A stretch of DNA of 64,000 nt from Chryseobacterium sp. FH2 (lineage in GTDB: Bacteria > Bacteroidota > Bacteroidia > Flavobacteriales > Weeksellaceae): NCBI RefSeq assembly GCF_001045455.1, contig NZ_LFNE01000012.1, positions 39,507 through 103,506 of the forward strand, given 5' to 3'. Position numbers and translations under genes: made by a program. This document shows, in pieces, positions 1-9,133 of this stretch. Below the pieces are notes generated by a model. It had not been told where the DNA came from and did no database searches. It saw only the letters and a program-made list of their open reading frames with translations. Within the stretch, counting starts at the first letter, position 1. Every line of letters begins with the position of its first letter.

Positions 1-111
1 GATACCGATCAGCCATTCAGCTTTTTGAATGTCTTTTTTCTGCTTTATTGTCCAGGCATTAAAAATAATCAAACCGACTACTGTAATAAAAAATTTTGCT
101 CCTGTTCTCAT
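1..111 (-). CDS. N-terminal part of an exported protein, possibly DUF6265-like (runs off the left edge)
   Basis: Only the first 37 codons are inside the window. The ATG is at 111 on the minus strand. The protein starts with MRTGAKFF and a hydrophobic stretch of about 12 residues, then a charged segment ending KAEWLIG. This looks like a signal peptide or membrane anchor followed by the start of the mature domain. A segment such as AEWLIGxW is common at the start of DUF6265-type lipocalin-like proteins, but too little is visible to be sure. An AACTTTGC element at about 143-150 on the same strand could be its promoter. The AraC gene just upstream is on the same strand and may share its regulation. 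Confidence 0.5.
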   Translation of the reverse strand, partial: MRTGAKFFITVVGLIIFNAWTIKQKKDIQKAEWLIGI

Positions 112-191
112 AATTTTACCTAGTTAAATGAATTGTCATTTAGCAAAGTTGCGATGTTTTTGAAAACTAAAATTGTAAAAATGGGACAAGT

Positions 192-1007
192 CTAATCCGT
201 GCCGTAAAAAAGTGAGGACATCTTAAGGTGACTACCGTAAAATTCTTTGGGCGTAGATCCTGTAAATTCTTTAAAATCTTTGATAAAGTGCGCTTGGTCG
301 TAATACTCGTTTTCGTAAGCCAGTTCTGCAAGGTTGGAGAACTGATCGTTCAGCAACATTTTGAGTGCAGCCTGCAATCGAAACGTCCTGGATAGTTGCT
401 TAGGACTGAGGCCAATGGCTGAAGAAAATTTGCGTAACAATTGTCTTCGATTGATTTTAGAGTCTCTGGACAGTTCATCGACCGAGAGTTGTCCATTGGC
501 TGTTACAATAGTTTCAACAGTTGATTTTACAATGCGGTCAATGGTTTCGATGTCGGTCAGTCGATTAAGTAAAAATATTTCAATAAGCTTTCTTCTCTCT
601 GAAGTAGAATTGGCATTTAAAACCTGTTGCTCAATTTCCTGTCCTTCCTTTCCAAATAGCTTTTCCAATGAAACAGATGTATTTTCCATCTCTTTTATGG
701 GAATGGTGGTAAAAGGCAAAAATCCTTCGGGATGAAAGCGAACGGAGAAAATTCCTGTCTCGCCGGTTGGCTGAATCTCAAGCGGCCGTGTCAGTTGTCC
801 TATGACAAAACACCTGGGCTGGATAATGCTATTCCCATTATTTAAGTATTGTTTGTATGGATCTCCATAATGAAAGATCATCTCCATACATCCGTCAGGA
901 ACGATGATTTGCTTTTCAGGCGTTTCTTCTTTCGGGCTTTCTAACGTCCAATAACATTTGATAAATGCTATCAATTCCTGATTCGGTTCAAATGTCTGGT
1001 AATTCAT
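192..1007 (-). CDS. AraC-family transcriptional regulator with DUF6597-like N-terminal domain
   Basis: 271 aa. The N-terminal half begins with a FEPNQELIAFIKCYWTLE segment, typical of the DUF6597 sensor domain, which precedes many Bacteroidota AraC regulators. The C-terminal 100 residues hold the two-helix-turn-helix AraC module: LSVDELSRDSKINRRQLLRKF for the first HTH and AYENEYYDQAHFIKDFKEF for the second, ending in the family signature TGSTPKEF. It probably senses an unknown small ligand and controls the adjacent exported protein at 1-111 or its own gene. The start is the first ATG after an AT-rich leader. Function of the regulon is not visible. Confidence 0.85.
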   Translation of the reverse strand: MNYQTFEPNQELIAFIKCYWTLESPKEETPEKQIIVPDGCMEMIFHYGDPYKQYLNNGNSIIQPRCFVIGQLTRPLEIQPTGETGIFSVRFHPEGFLPFTTIPIKEMENTSVSLEKLFGKEGQEIEQQVLNANSTSERRKLIEIFLLNRLTDIETIDRIVKSTVETIVTANGQLSVDELSRDSKINRRQLLRKFSSAIGLSPKQLSRTFRLQAALKMLLNDQFSNLAELAYENEYYDQAHFIKDFKEFTGSTPKEFYGSHLKMSSLFYGTD

Positions 1008-1079
1008 CTGGCTTCTTTTGACAGAATTATTCTACTTAAAACTTCAAAGTAAATCAAATATAATCAATCTTTGTATAAA

Positions 1080-1235
1080 CCTGCGTAATGTAAATACAGG
1101 TCAATCGGAATAACACACGTTGTGCTTGTTTTACGCACATTTCACGGGTAGATGCGTAAAATAGATACAAGTTATACGCCGACCTGTGTAAAAAGGATAC
1201 AGGTAAATCCAAAACCTGCGTAAAAAAGATACATA
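1080..1235. repeat. Iteron-like direct repeats CCTGCGTAA-n-GATACAGG
   Basis: The gene-free stretch 1008-1612 contains at least four related 21-bp units in the same orientation: 1080-1100, 1151-1171, 1183-1203 and 1215-1235. Each has a form close to CCTGCGTAAnnnnGATACA, and the last two are spaced exactly 32 bp apart. An inverted relative (TTTTACGCACATTT) sits at about 1130. Such repeats are typical of replication origins or of operators bound cooperatively by a small DNA-binding protein. A small HTH gene follows 440 bp downstream, so it is a candidate binder. The remainder of the gap is AT-rich with no supported gene. Confidence 0.5.
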
Positions 1236-1675
1236 TGGACTACCTGATAAAAATGGCAATTTTCCTTTTTCTCATTTTAGAGCTCTGAAAAATAAGTTTA
1301 CAAAAAACAAATATTGATTTTCAATCAACTACGATTTTAATGTAATTTCTTTTTCCGATTTTTAGAACTCTGAAAAACAACATCCATTTTAACAGCAAGA
1401 TGTGTCTTTGTATATACAAACTTTTCAAGTTTTATATCCAAAGACTCTCTTGCCTTTTTTGCAAAAAGGGGAAAAACTGCGGAACTTGTTTTTTTATTTT
1501 CCTTGAAATCAGGTTTAAGATTCCAAATTAATCCAATTTATTCTTTTTTAATCTCCAAAGATTCCAGAATCATCCAGACTCATCTTATTTAGCCCGGCTA
1601 CGATTAAAACTATTGTTTTCAAAGTTTTCATGTTTCAACTTTGTAGAAGAAAATTTAGTCAAAAATGAAATAGCT

Positions 1676-1936
1676 ATGGTCGTAAACCTAATCACCAAAG
1701 AAGACCTTCAGGAATTTAAAACCGAATTGCTGGAAGACATACAAAATTTATTTCAAATAAAGATTTCCCAGCAGAAATTATGGCTGCGTTCGTCAGAGGT
1801 CAAAGCAATTCTGAAAATTTCTTCCGGAACATTGCAAAATTTACGTATCAACGGAACCTTATCTTACACCCGTGTCGGCGGAACACTATATTACAATTAC
1901 AAAGACATTGAAAAAATGTTGAAGAAAGAGCAATGA
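1676..1936 (+). CDS. Helix-turn-helix (excisionase/MerR-like) DNA-binding protein
   Basis: 86 aa if translation starts at the ATG at 1676 (MVVNLITKEDLQEFK). An in-frame ATG at 1613 would add a poorly conserved extension and I prefer the internal start because ITKEDLQEFKxELL is the usual beginning of this family. The C-terminal half reads LRSSEVKAILKISSGTLQNLR followed by TRVGGTLYYNYKDIEKML. This is the winged HTH_17 excisionase-like fold carried by Bacteroidota conjugative transposons. It probably regulates excision or replication of the element and may bind the repeats upstream. It is directly followed, 25 bp later, by the 106-aa element protein, which suggests one operon. Confidence 0.75.
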   Translation: MVVNLITKEDLQEFKTELLEDIQNLFQIKISQQKLWLRSSEVKAILKISSGTLQNLRINGTLSYTRVGGTLYYNYKDIEKMLKKEQ

Positions 1937-1961
1937 TACTTCACAATACCGAAACCAAATT

Positions 1962-2282
1962 ATGAATTATATCAAACACCTTACAGTTTTCTATGAAAAG
2001 GTGGCTCAGGATCATACACTTAATCCATCACACATCAGCCTCTATTTAGCCTTATTCCAGTTCTGGAATTTCAGCCGTTTCCGAAATCCGGTCAGTATTT
2101 CCCGCGATGAGGTGATGCGCATTAGTAAAATCCGTTCAAAAGCCACCTATCATAAATGCCTGAAGAATCTCCATTCTTCGGGCTATATTGGTTATCATCC
2201 ATCCTATAATCCTTTTTTAGGAAGTCAAGTGGTGATGTTAGATTTTGCTGGGGAATTGAGGCCTGCATTAAAAAACAAATGA
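1962..2282 (+). CDS. Conserved small protein of Bacteroidota conjugative elements
   Basis: 106 aa. The sequence HISLYLALFQFWNFSRFRNP followed by SRDEVMRISKIRSKATYHKC resembles the winged-helix part of replication-initiator or transcriptional-regulator proteins: a helical segment, then a recognition helix rich in Ser, Lys and Arg, then a beta wing (SGYIGYHPSYNPFLGSQV). Proteins of this type commonly sit behind a small HTH gene on conjugative transposons of flavobacteria. A DNA-binding role is inferred from the fold and context. The gene ends in a short Lys-rich tail with no obvious terminator. Confidence 0.65.
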   Translation: MNYIKHLTVFYEKVAQDHTLNPSHISLYLALFQFWNFSRFRNPVSISRDEVMRISKIRSKATYHKCLKNLHSSGYIGYHPSYNPFLGSQVVMLDFAGELRPALKNK

Positions 2283-2363
2283 AAATTTATTTTTTTCAAT
2301 TTAGTACTAAAGCATTTTTTTACTACTTATACATTAATCAACAAAAAAATATTTTTAATTATT

Positions 2364-4916
2364 TCACTGATAAACAAAAGGTATATTTTGAAATTTATGA
2401 TTTATGCCTAACCAATTATTCTCTTTAATTTTGTAATAGATATCTTTAAATTCTTTCGTTAAATCAGTTACGTCCACCTTATCAAGATAAAGTTCAAAAT
2501 TTTCGATTGTTCCAAATAATTTTTCAATAAATTCTTTTCTGATTATAATTAGTTTTTCAAAAGGTATTTGCTCTATAAAAACTAATGTAAATTCCTTGCG
2601 ATTAAATTCATTTGTAATATAGTCACGTAAAGTAGTCTGATATTTTTCAGTTGAATTAAGGTGTTTTGTACTGTGATAAAATCCCCAAAAATCCCAGTCC
2701 ATTGGTCGTTTGTTTTCAATATGTTCATAAAACCATTGTTCTAATCTCTTTTGCATTTCTTCTTTATTGAGTGGGAATTCCATTCCATATTTGGGATCAT
2801 AAGGGCCATTTAAAGCAGAAATCAATAACTCTCTTTCCAGTCGATGAGGTGGTAATGAAGAATTTAGTAGTTGATTAATAAAATCCTTGTACTCATTAGG
2901 AGTACTGTAAAATCTTAGCTGAGTATCTTCAGGTTGTCCGTTAATTTCTATTTTATCCCTTAGATTCCTTGTATCAAAACCGATAAGAAAATCACCTTTA
3001 TTAGATTTTGATTGAGCAAATACTAAAATTGATTTCAGAGTATTTTCAAATTCTTCTCTGTTACTAAAATTTTTCAAAGTTTCCAATCGATATTTAAGAT
3101 CATCTTCTTTTCCTTCTGTAATCCATTTCTTGATAGTCGCGTCTCTTTCTTGATCCTCCGAAGTTTGAATAAACGTTTTGAAATCACTTTCAGAAATATT
3201 GATTTCAAAAATAACATTAGCAAAGTATCTTTCAAATTTATTAGCCTGATCTACAGAAAGTAATTTATCTGGGTCACTTGAATATCCAGAGTCAAAAACA
3301 CTTCTTGTTAATTCAGAATAATCAAATAAGTAATTTACAATTGCAATTGCCATTTGCTTATCTTCCTGTCCAATTTTTTCTTTAAGAAATATATTTTCAA
3401 TTAATTCCTCAACAATTTTAATTTCTTTTTCTTTTCCGTCCTTATCTTTTTCTTTTCTAGTTTTTAAAAATAAATATCCTTTGTTTTCGGCTAGAATTTT
3501 TTCTTTTTGTGTATAGATTAGCCTATATATTGAGGGATATTTTAATTTTAGAATTTCAAGATAAATCATATCACTGAAATTAATATCAGAAAAAATATTT
3601 TTATAGTTAATAACAATTGAATTGACTAATTTCTTTACTTCTCTTAAGTTACTTATAACCTGTGTGAAATTACTTTGCGCTTTTCTAAATCGAAAAAGAT
3701 CATCAATGTCTATAAATCCGTTATTTATAGCGTAAGATACCTTATCAATATATTCTGGCCCAATTTTCTCAATTAATAAATTTTTAAATGTATTTTTAAG
3801 TAATACTGGATCAAAATATGGAAGCGAAAGTTCTATGTTTATAATTTTGTCAAGATAATTTCTTTCGTGAAAATGATTAACATTATCAATACTGTTGTTA
3901 ACATAAGACCTATCATAGGCAACAATGAAAAATATATTTGTGAAATTGGCGGAATTTCTGATTAATTTTAATATTTCAAATATCTCTTTATTATCTAATC
4001 TGTCAACATCATCAATAATAATGATGATTTTTTGATTAAGCAATTCTAATTTTTTATTTATTAATTTAAATAGATTTTCTAAAGATGGCGTTTTCTCATT
4101 AAAAAAGGGAATATAGGATATAAAATCTTTTAATAGAGAATTTTGAGTGCTAAGTAATCGGTTGGAGTATTCGTCTAAATCCTGATTTAGACCATCCTGT
4201 TCGATATGTTCCGATAGAGTATTAAAAAAATCTTCAATAAGAACTTTTTTGTCAAAACCCATCCAAGGATTGTATTCTATGATGATATGTTTTGTTTTTT
4301 CAAGTCCTCTTTTTAGTAAATTGAGGGTAGATGTTTTTCCTGTTCCCCATTCGCTGTTTATACCTATTGTAAAAGCCTTTTGAAAATTATTGTGATCAAC
4401 TATACTGTTTAATTTGTCTACTAAAGGTTTTAAAGAATTACCTAACAGATCTTGATCAAAATCTTCAATCGCATTATCTTCAAGTAAAGTTTTACTCTTT
4501 AACTTAGAGTTATTAGGAAAAAAAATTTTTATATAATTTCCTAGATTTAAAAATAATATCAAATAAATTATGTCTGCATAAAATAGATCATAACCAAAAT
4601 ATTTTGCCAATTCCAACGGGAGTAATTGAAAATCTGAAAAAAATCTTAAATGACTATAATATAATGTTATTAGAAATAAGATAAATGTTTTTTTCTGATT
4701 GGGATAGGATGTTTTACAACTATTTACTTGCGAACAAGAATAAACAATAAGTATGATTGAGAAAATAAAATCAAGAATATAGCTTGATTTTATTTTTGAA
4801 AGATAATTAATAAATTTTATTTCAATTATATAATCAAATATTCCAAAAGATAATATTGCTATAAATGTGAGAACAAAAAATTTAATTACTTTATCTATTT
4901 TTATTTCGTCTTTCAT
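2364..4916 (-). CDS. Membrane-anchored KAP-family P-loop NTPase
   Basis: 850 aa. The first 135 residues hold about four hydrophobic segments. A Walker A loop follows at residues 185-196 (GINSEWGTGKTS) and a Walker B at about 296-307 (IIIIIDDVDRLD), with the NPWMG motif typical of KAP NTPases at about 216-220. KAP proteins are STAND-like P-loop ATPases that usually carry transmembrane segments. In bacteria many are found in phage-defence islands. The long C-terminal part is alpha-helical and charged, without a domain I recognise. It is divergently transcribed from a HEPN-like gene at 5021. A two-gene defence module is a reasonable inference, not proven. The coding region is strongly AT-rich compared with the genes after 13 kb. 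Confidence 0.85.
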   Translation of the reverse strand: MKDEIKIDKVIKFFVLTFIAILSFGIFDYIIEIKFINYLSKIKSSYILDFIFSIILIVYSCSQVNSCKTSYPNQKKTFILFLITLYYSHLRFFSDFQLLPLELAKYFGYDLFYADIIYLILFLNLGNYIKIFFPNNSKLKSKTLLEDNAIEDFDQDLLGNSLKPLVDKLNSIVDHNNFQKAFTIGINSEWGTGKTSTLNLLKRGLEKTKHIIIEYNPWMGFDKKVLIEDFFNTLSEHIEQDGLNQDLDEYSNRLLSTQNSLLKDFISYIPFFNEKTPSLENLFKLINKKLELLNQKIIIIIDDVDRLDNKEIFEILKLIRNSANFTNIFFIVAYDRSYVNNSIDNVNHFHERNYLDKIINIELSLPYFDPVLLKNTFKNLLIEKIGPEYIDKVSYAINNGFIDIDDLFRFRKAQSNFTQVISNLREVKKLVNSIVINYKNIFSDINFSDMIYLEILKLKYPSIYRLIYTQKEKILAENKGYLFLKTRKEKDKDGKEKEIKIVEELIENIFLKEKIGQEDKQMAIAIVNYLFDYSELTRSVFDSGYSSDPDKLLSVDQANKFERYFANVIFEINISESDFKTFIQTSEDQERDATIKKWITEGKEDDLKYRLETLKNFSNREEFENTLKSILVFAQSKSNKGDFLIGFDTRNLRDKIEINGQPEDTQLRFYSTPNEYKDFINQLLNSSLPPHRLERELLISALNGPYDPKYGMEFPLNKEEMQKRLEQWFYEHIENKRPMDWDFWGFYHSTKHLNSTEKYQTTLRDYITNEFNRKEFTLVFIEQIPFEKLIIIRKEFIEKLFGTIENFELYLDKVDVTDLTKEFKDIYYKIKENNWLGINHKFQNIPFVYQ

Positions 4917-5020
4917 TTTATGAGTATGGTAATGAATATTTATTTAAATTTAAATAAATTAAATTGTTTTTATACATTCTTTGCTAATGATTTCAAACTC
5001 CAAAAAAACATAAATCTATT

Positions 5021-5923
5021 ATGGGAACAAAAATTTCTTATTCCAATCTTACGAAACAGCCAAAAGAAGAATTGAAATCAGTACGTAAAACATTAAGAGA
5101 ACAGGAAGTTTATAAAGCAAAATCTGAAAAAGATGTTAAAAGAGCTTTGAAAGATCCACTTAACCATTACATGATGATAACAAATAATGGTGTTTTTGCA
5201 ATAAATAAAATGAAATACAAAGGTGAAACTTTCACATTGTTAGAAGGAAATCCTGTAACATATTATTTTTCTATAGCCTATGATATTTTACCCCAAATTG
5301 ATGAAGCCAGAATGTTTCTTATGGATAGTTTAAAGGGTAAACAAAGTGAATATAGATGGAAAAGTTCAACAGCTTTTAGTTATATTTTCAAAGTAGGCTC
5401 GATAGGTGTTATTTTTTCTTTCTTAGCTCTCGAATCTTTTATAAATCAGTGTTTGCCCGATTTTGCAAAAGTAGAATTTGAAGGTAAAAAAGTTGATAAG
5501 AATACTATTCAGCGGAGACTTTCATTTGAGGATAAGTTTAAGACAATAATTCCTGCCGTTACTTCTAAAAATTTTATTGAAGATCATCCAAGGAAAGCGC
5601 AAGTAATTATTAATATTAAAAAATTACGTGATGACTTAATCCATTTGAAAGAAAATAGAATTATGGGATTTGTTGCTTATGAAGAAATTAATAATAAAAT
5701 ACTGAATCTTGATTTAAAAAAAATTGTAAATACAGTGAAATTTTACATCAATTATCATACGCCTAAAACAATTCAAAATTATAAGGAAATTAGAAAAACG
5801 GGCAAAGCCAGAATTATAAGGCAGGAATTTGGTGAAGATGAAAATGGCAAGTTCGTCAAACAATATTTTGAAGAAGTAATAAAGGAATTTATGGCAACAA
5901 AATTTAATAATGATATAAAATAA
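5021..5923 (+). CDS. HEPN-like protein divergent from the KAP NTPase
   Basis: 300 aa, no signal peptide. Residues about 125-150 form a hydrophobic helix (IFSFLALESFINQCLP) like the first helix of HEPN domains, and residues about 198-210 read IKKLRDDLIHLK, which contains the R-x4-H motif of HEPN ribonucleases. A distal helix carrying N and Y residues follows. HEPN domains act as metal-independent RNases in toxin-antitoxin and abortive-infection systems, although some are inactive. The two genes share a 104-bp intergenic region with no other ORF. The HEPN assignment is by motif only and I could not run a profile search. Confidence 0.6.
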   Translation: MGTKISYSNLTKQPKEELKSVRKTLREQEVYKAKSEKDVKRALKDPLNHYMMITNNGVFAINKMKYKGETFTLLEGNPVTYYFSIAYDILPQIDEARMFLMDSLKGKQSEYRWKSSTAFSYIFKVGSIGVIFSFLALESFINQCLPDFAKVEFEGKKVDKNTIQRRLSFEDKFKTIIPAVTSKNFIEDHPRKAQVIINIKKLRDDLIHLKENRIMGFVAYEEINNKILNLDLKKIVNTVKFYINYHTPKTIQNYKEIRKTGKARIIRQEFGEDENGKFVKQYFEEVIKEFMATKFNNDIK

Positions 5924-6080
5924 TATTTTTAGCTATTTCCTTTTAGTCAAAAGCAAAATTAAAAATGTTTTTATACTTGTTATGAAATATTCTTACATAT
6001 TCTAATTTTAAAAAATGTAGTCATCAAAATAAAAAACAGAAACCAAAGATACTTCGCTTCCCAGTCCAACAGCTAAATTA

Positions 6081-6166
6081 TGTCAAGGTCAAGTCCTCCG
6101 GATTTTCAGAAAAAGTTTTTGCGTATAAAAATCTACGCAAAAACTTTTTCCAAAAAAACCTTGACA
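6081..6166. repeat. Long nested hairpin, candidate oriT or structured RNA
   Basis: Two 17-bp arms at 6109-6125 (GAAAAAGTTTTTGCGTA) and 6134-6150 are perfect inverted repeats around an 8-nt loop. An outer 8-bp pair, TGTCAAGG at 6081-6088 and CCTTGACA at 6159-6166, encloses them. The stretch 5924-6793 has no supported gene. A 98-aa open frame over the hairpin is compositionally odd and is not called. Large hairpins of this sort can be transfer origins or conjugative-element end structures. There is no downstream T-run that would make it a simple terminator. Confidence 0.55.
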
Positions 6167-6476
6167 GAATGCCACGCTCATTTTCAAATGGCTTTCTTTT
6201 TTTCTTTTTTTCGGTTTTTTCTTCGTTTTCTTTTAGAAATATTTCAACTGAGAAATTTAAGGGCGCGAAGAGAAGGACTAAATTCTTGGTTTAAACTTAA
6301 AAAAACTTGTTCAAATTTTGGTCTTTTTACTTGCAGATTTGAGCAGAAATTTTTAGCTTTACTACGTAAAATTTAAATTAGGATTTTACCACTTTTTTGC
6401 CAATGTCCTATTTAGGGCCATTCACAGAGATGCTACAACAAACGCTTATCAATAAAGCGGTGAGGAATGGGTACAA

Positions 6477-6494
6477 AATCCCTCACTCTCCGCA
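6477..6494 (+). other. Left att-like site resembling a tRNA-Ser 3' end
   Basis: AATCCCTCACTCTCCGCA matches the right-hand copy at 54631-54649 in 15 or more positions and shares CTCTCCGC exactly. The pattern is that of the T-arm/acceptor 3' side of a tRNA-Ser gene. No 5' tRNA half lies to the left, so this is a fragment. It is taken as the left boundary of the island that fills the middle of the window. Confidence 0.5.
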
Positions 6495-6552
6495 AATGCT
6501 AAATGAAACCTACTGATAATCAGTTGGTTTTTGTTTTTATTAGATTATTTTG

Positions 6553-6571
6553 TCCCACATCTTCCCCACAT
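6553..6571 (-). other. Candidate integrase arm-binding repeats (left end)
   Basis: On the minus strand ATGTGGGG and ATGTGGGA are spaced 11 bp apart. A matching pair, GTGTGGCA and ATGTGGCA with the same 11-bp period but on the plus strand, lies inside the right att-like site at 54554-54572. Both pairs are 60-67 bp from the att core. Inward-facing arm sites at both ends of one element are what a tyrosine recombinase would need. The binding role is inferred. Confidence 0.45.
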
Positions 6572-6793
6572 TTGTTATTCTACAAAGTTAATTATTTTTA
6601 GATTCTTTACTATATTTAGCAAATATTTGATAGGTAAATCTACAGCTATACATCTTGAAAAATTCAGAAATAAAAAATATTTCATTTTTCTTTAAAATAA
6701 ATAAAAATTTTGATTTAAAAAAGAGAGGGTACACCAAAATCAAAACAACGGGAGGGGGATATTAAATATATGGGTAAACACAAAACATAAATC

Positions 6794-7015
6794 TTATATA
6801 TCTAATAAATCCATTGTTCCCTGTTGTTCAGTTATAACAGAATTTTCAAAGTTTTTAATTCTATTGCTAATCTCGTTGTAAATGTTTGAAAAGTCTTCAA
6901 TGACTCTATTGTTTTTGAAGAAAGTTAATACAATAAGTTCCTTAAAATCTTGAAGGCTTATATCAACCTCTTTATCTATCATTTCTTCATCTTTATTTTT
7001 AAGGTATTTCTTCAC
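6794..7015 (-). CDS. Small hypothetical protein
   Basis: 73 aa, acidic and helical (DISLQDFKELIVLTFFKNNRVIEDF), with no signal peptide, membrane segment or motif I recognise. It lies just inside the left end of the island and upstream of the broken DUF3800 gene, on the same strand. AT-rich codon use matches its neighbours up to 11.6 kb. It could be the remnant of a larger gene, because element ends are often eroded. Confidence 0.4.
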   Translation of the reverse strand: MKKYLKNKDEEMIDKEVDISLQDFKELIVLTFFKNNRVIEDFSNIYNEISNRIKNFENSVITEQQGTMDLLDI

Positions 7016-7141
7016 TTAATTCTTTTACCTTTCTAAAAATAGGTTCTGTTGATTAGTGATAAGCCAATAGATAAATTCATGTTTTTATAATTGAGGTTTT
7101 ATTTAATAAATTATTAAGTATATTTAAATTCGTGTCACCTT

Positions 7142-7835
7142 TTAATTTATATCAGGTTCCTTTAAAGCCTTAATAAACTTATGTATCTTGCTGTAATTGT
7201 TAGAATCCATACTTATTTTCAATGCTTCATCAGCAATAGTAGCTTTCTCAAGCATTGGAATGATATACGATAAATAATGCTGAAAATATGAGCTAATATC
7301 CTGTTCATTAACAGCTATTTGTATCCACTTTTAGCAGCCTTAGAGATTATTAAAATACCTTTATATCTTAAATCTCTTATACTAATTCTAATATTTTCTA
7401 AGCTCACTTCAAGATTCAAAACCCTTTTTATTTCATCTTTTAACTCATAAGTTTCTGTTAATCGAGTTGGGAATATTCTTGATATGTACTCTAAATGATT
7501 TACTATAATACTTTTAATCTCGTCAATATTTTCCTCTTTAAACCTTTCTATAGTTTCTAAAACGCTACTATATATTAGTTTCGAGACCTTAAAATTATCT
7601 TCATCTTCTTCCTGATTAAGATTTGAATTCTCTTTGAAAAGTTCTTACTTATTGCTCTATTGCTAGCTTTAATTATATTTCCATTTAGAAATTGCTGACT
7701 AATGTAAGTTCTAACTTCTCTAGCCTTTTGTAAATCTGATTCTTTAATAAGAACACAAGCATAAATGAAATGATTTATACCATCATTTTTTGAAGGTGTT
7801 CCAGATTCATCACCAAATAAATAATATTTCTCCAT
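7142..7835 (-). pseudogene. DUF3800-domain protein, broken by two frameshifts
   Basis: The first part starts MEKYYLFGDESGTP, the DUF3800 opening, where the Asp-Glu pair resembles an RNase H-like active site. After about residue 69 the frame is lost near 7630. The second frame continues with helical sequence (FKEENIDEIKSIIVNHLEYI) to about 7330. A second shift in an A-run precedes the end (NEQDISSYFQHYLSYIIPML), which stops at 7142. Joined, the three pieces make about 230 residues. DUF3800 proteins are common on mobile elements and near defence genes, with no fixed role. Either a decayed gene or uncorrected homopolymer errors would explain the two shifts. Confidence 0.7.
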
Positions 7836-8202
7836 CTCTTAGGTTTTCGTGTGGTTATTAATCAAAGATACAAGAAAAACAATATTTAATGTTTTCAATT
7901 ACCATTCTTTGATAAAAGATTCATAAAATTAAACTCTAAAAACTTATAATATTAATTATTATTTTATGACATGATGTAAATCAAAAGGATTATTAATTCG
8001 AAATTTATTTAAATTTTGTTTTAGATTTAATTTTTAGCATATTTAAAGCTTGTAAAAGCTTTTATATATAATAAACTAATATATTTAATAGTCTTATTTG
8101 TTAAAATATTTAACAATTATGATAAGTATTTAGTGAAAATTCAATCAACATTAATAATATTATAAATTTTTCACAAAACTTTGATTTTTTTATTTTTTCA
8201 CA

Positions 8203-8233
8203 TTGTGGTGTATTAAAAAAAATAATATATTTG
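8203..8233 (+). promoter_or_regulatory. Bacteroidota-type promoter of the RiPP cluster
   Basis: TTG at 8203-8205 and TATATTTG at 8226-8233 are 20 bp apart, matching the -33 and TAnnTTTG -7 elements of Bacteroidota sigma factors. They sit 30 bp before the GLPGLI gene. The region 7836-8202 upstream is extremely AT-rich with no supported gene. Confidence 0.5.
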
Positions 8234-8262
8234 AAACCTAAATGTAAAATACTCAGTAATCA

Positions 8263-9081
8263 ATGTATAAAGCAGTCTTTCTTTTTTTATGTATTTCATT
8301 AATGTCCGAAGCTCAAAATAAACGTTTTGTATATGAGTATAATTTTGCACAAGATTCAACCCACATTGAAATCAAGACAAAAGAATTGTTGAATCTGGAT
8401 ATTGGAAAAGAAGGTTCAAAGTTTTATGCTTCTGAGATTTTAGAACAAGATTCTTTAGTAAGAATCAAAGAAAAGCCAATGGGGAAATATCCTTATCAAG
8501 GAATAAAGTTTTTAGATGTAGTTATAAAAAAAGACCCAAGTTCTGAGATGAACTTTTACACTAATTGCTTAATTTATTATAATGTAAACCTAAATAAAAA
8601 ACTTGAATGGAAAATTTTTCCAGAAAAAGAGAAAATTTTAGGATACTCTGCTCAGAAAGCAATCACCACATTATACAAAAGAAAATGGACAGTATGGTTT
8701 ACCACTGATATTCCAATACAAGACGGACCATACTTATTTCAAGGTTTACCTGGTTTAATAATAAAAGCAGAAGATGAGAAAAAAAGTATCTCATTTAATC
8801 TGATTGGAATAAAATCATTAAATCATTTTGATATAAATGTAGTTCCTTATTTCTTTAGATTTAAAACAGTGCAGATTAATGAAAATGAGTTTAAAAAGGT
8901 CATAAAAAATTATTTCGATAAACCTTCACGACAGTTGAGTGATGCGGGTAATGATAATCAAGTTTTTTATCTTGAGGGAAAAGAAGTTTCAAGTTCAGAG
9001 TTTTATAGAGCAATGGAACAAAACAATAAAAATGCTTTAAAGAAAACCAATAATTTATTGAGATTCGATATTATAAGATAG
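8263..9081 (+). CDS. GLPGLI family exported protein
   Basis: 272 aa with a signal peptide (MYKAVFLFLCISLMSEAQ). Residues about 163-168 contain the defining GLPGLI motif within PYLFQGLPGLIIKAED. Members are found almost only in Bacteroidota and are often encoded near ribosomal-peptide clusters of this phylum. Their function is unknown. It is the first gene of the cluster, and the precursor peptide follows 52 bp later, so the cluster probably produces or handles an exported peptide. The tail is Lys- and Asn-rich. Confidence 0.9.
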   Translation: MYKAVFLFLCISLMSEAQNKRFVYEYNFAQDSTHIEIKTKELLNLDIGKEGSKFYASEILEQDSLVRIKEKPMGKYPYQGIKFLDVVIKKDPSSEMNFYTNCLIYYNVNLNKKLEWKIFPEKEKILGYSAQKAITTLYKRKWTVWFTTDIPIQDGPYLFQGLPGLIIKAEDEKKSISFNLIGIKSLNHFDINVVPYFFRFKTVQINENEFKKVIKNYFDKPSRQLSDAGNDNQVFYLEGKEVSSSEFYRAMEQNNKNALKKTNNLLRFDIIR

Positions 9082-9133
9082 GAGAAACCCGAAAATCCTT
9101 TTTAGAGTAGGGAAAACAAAATAAAATAATTTT

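Noticed and set aside
6080..6376. 98-aa open frame on the plus strand
   Set aside because: It runs over the long hairpin, has runs of Phe from T-rich sequence and no recognisable motif. It is better explained as structured noncoding DNA.
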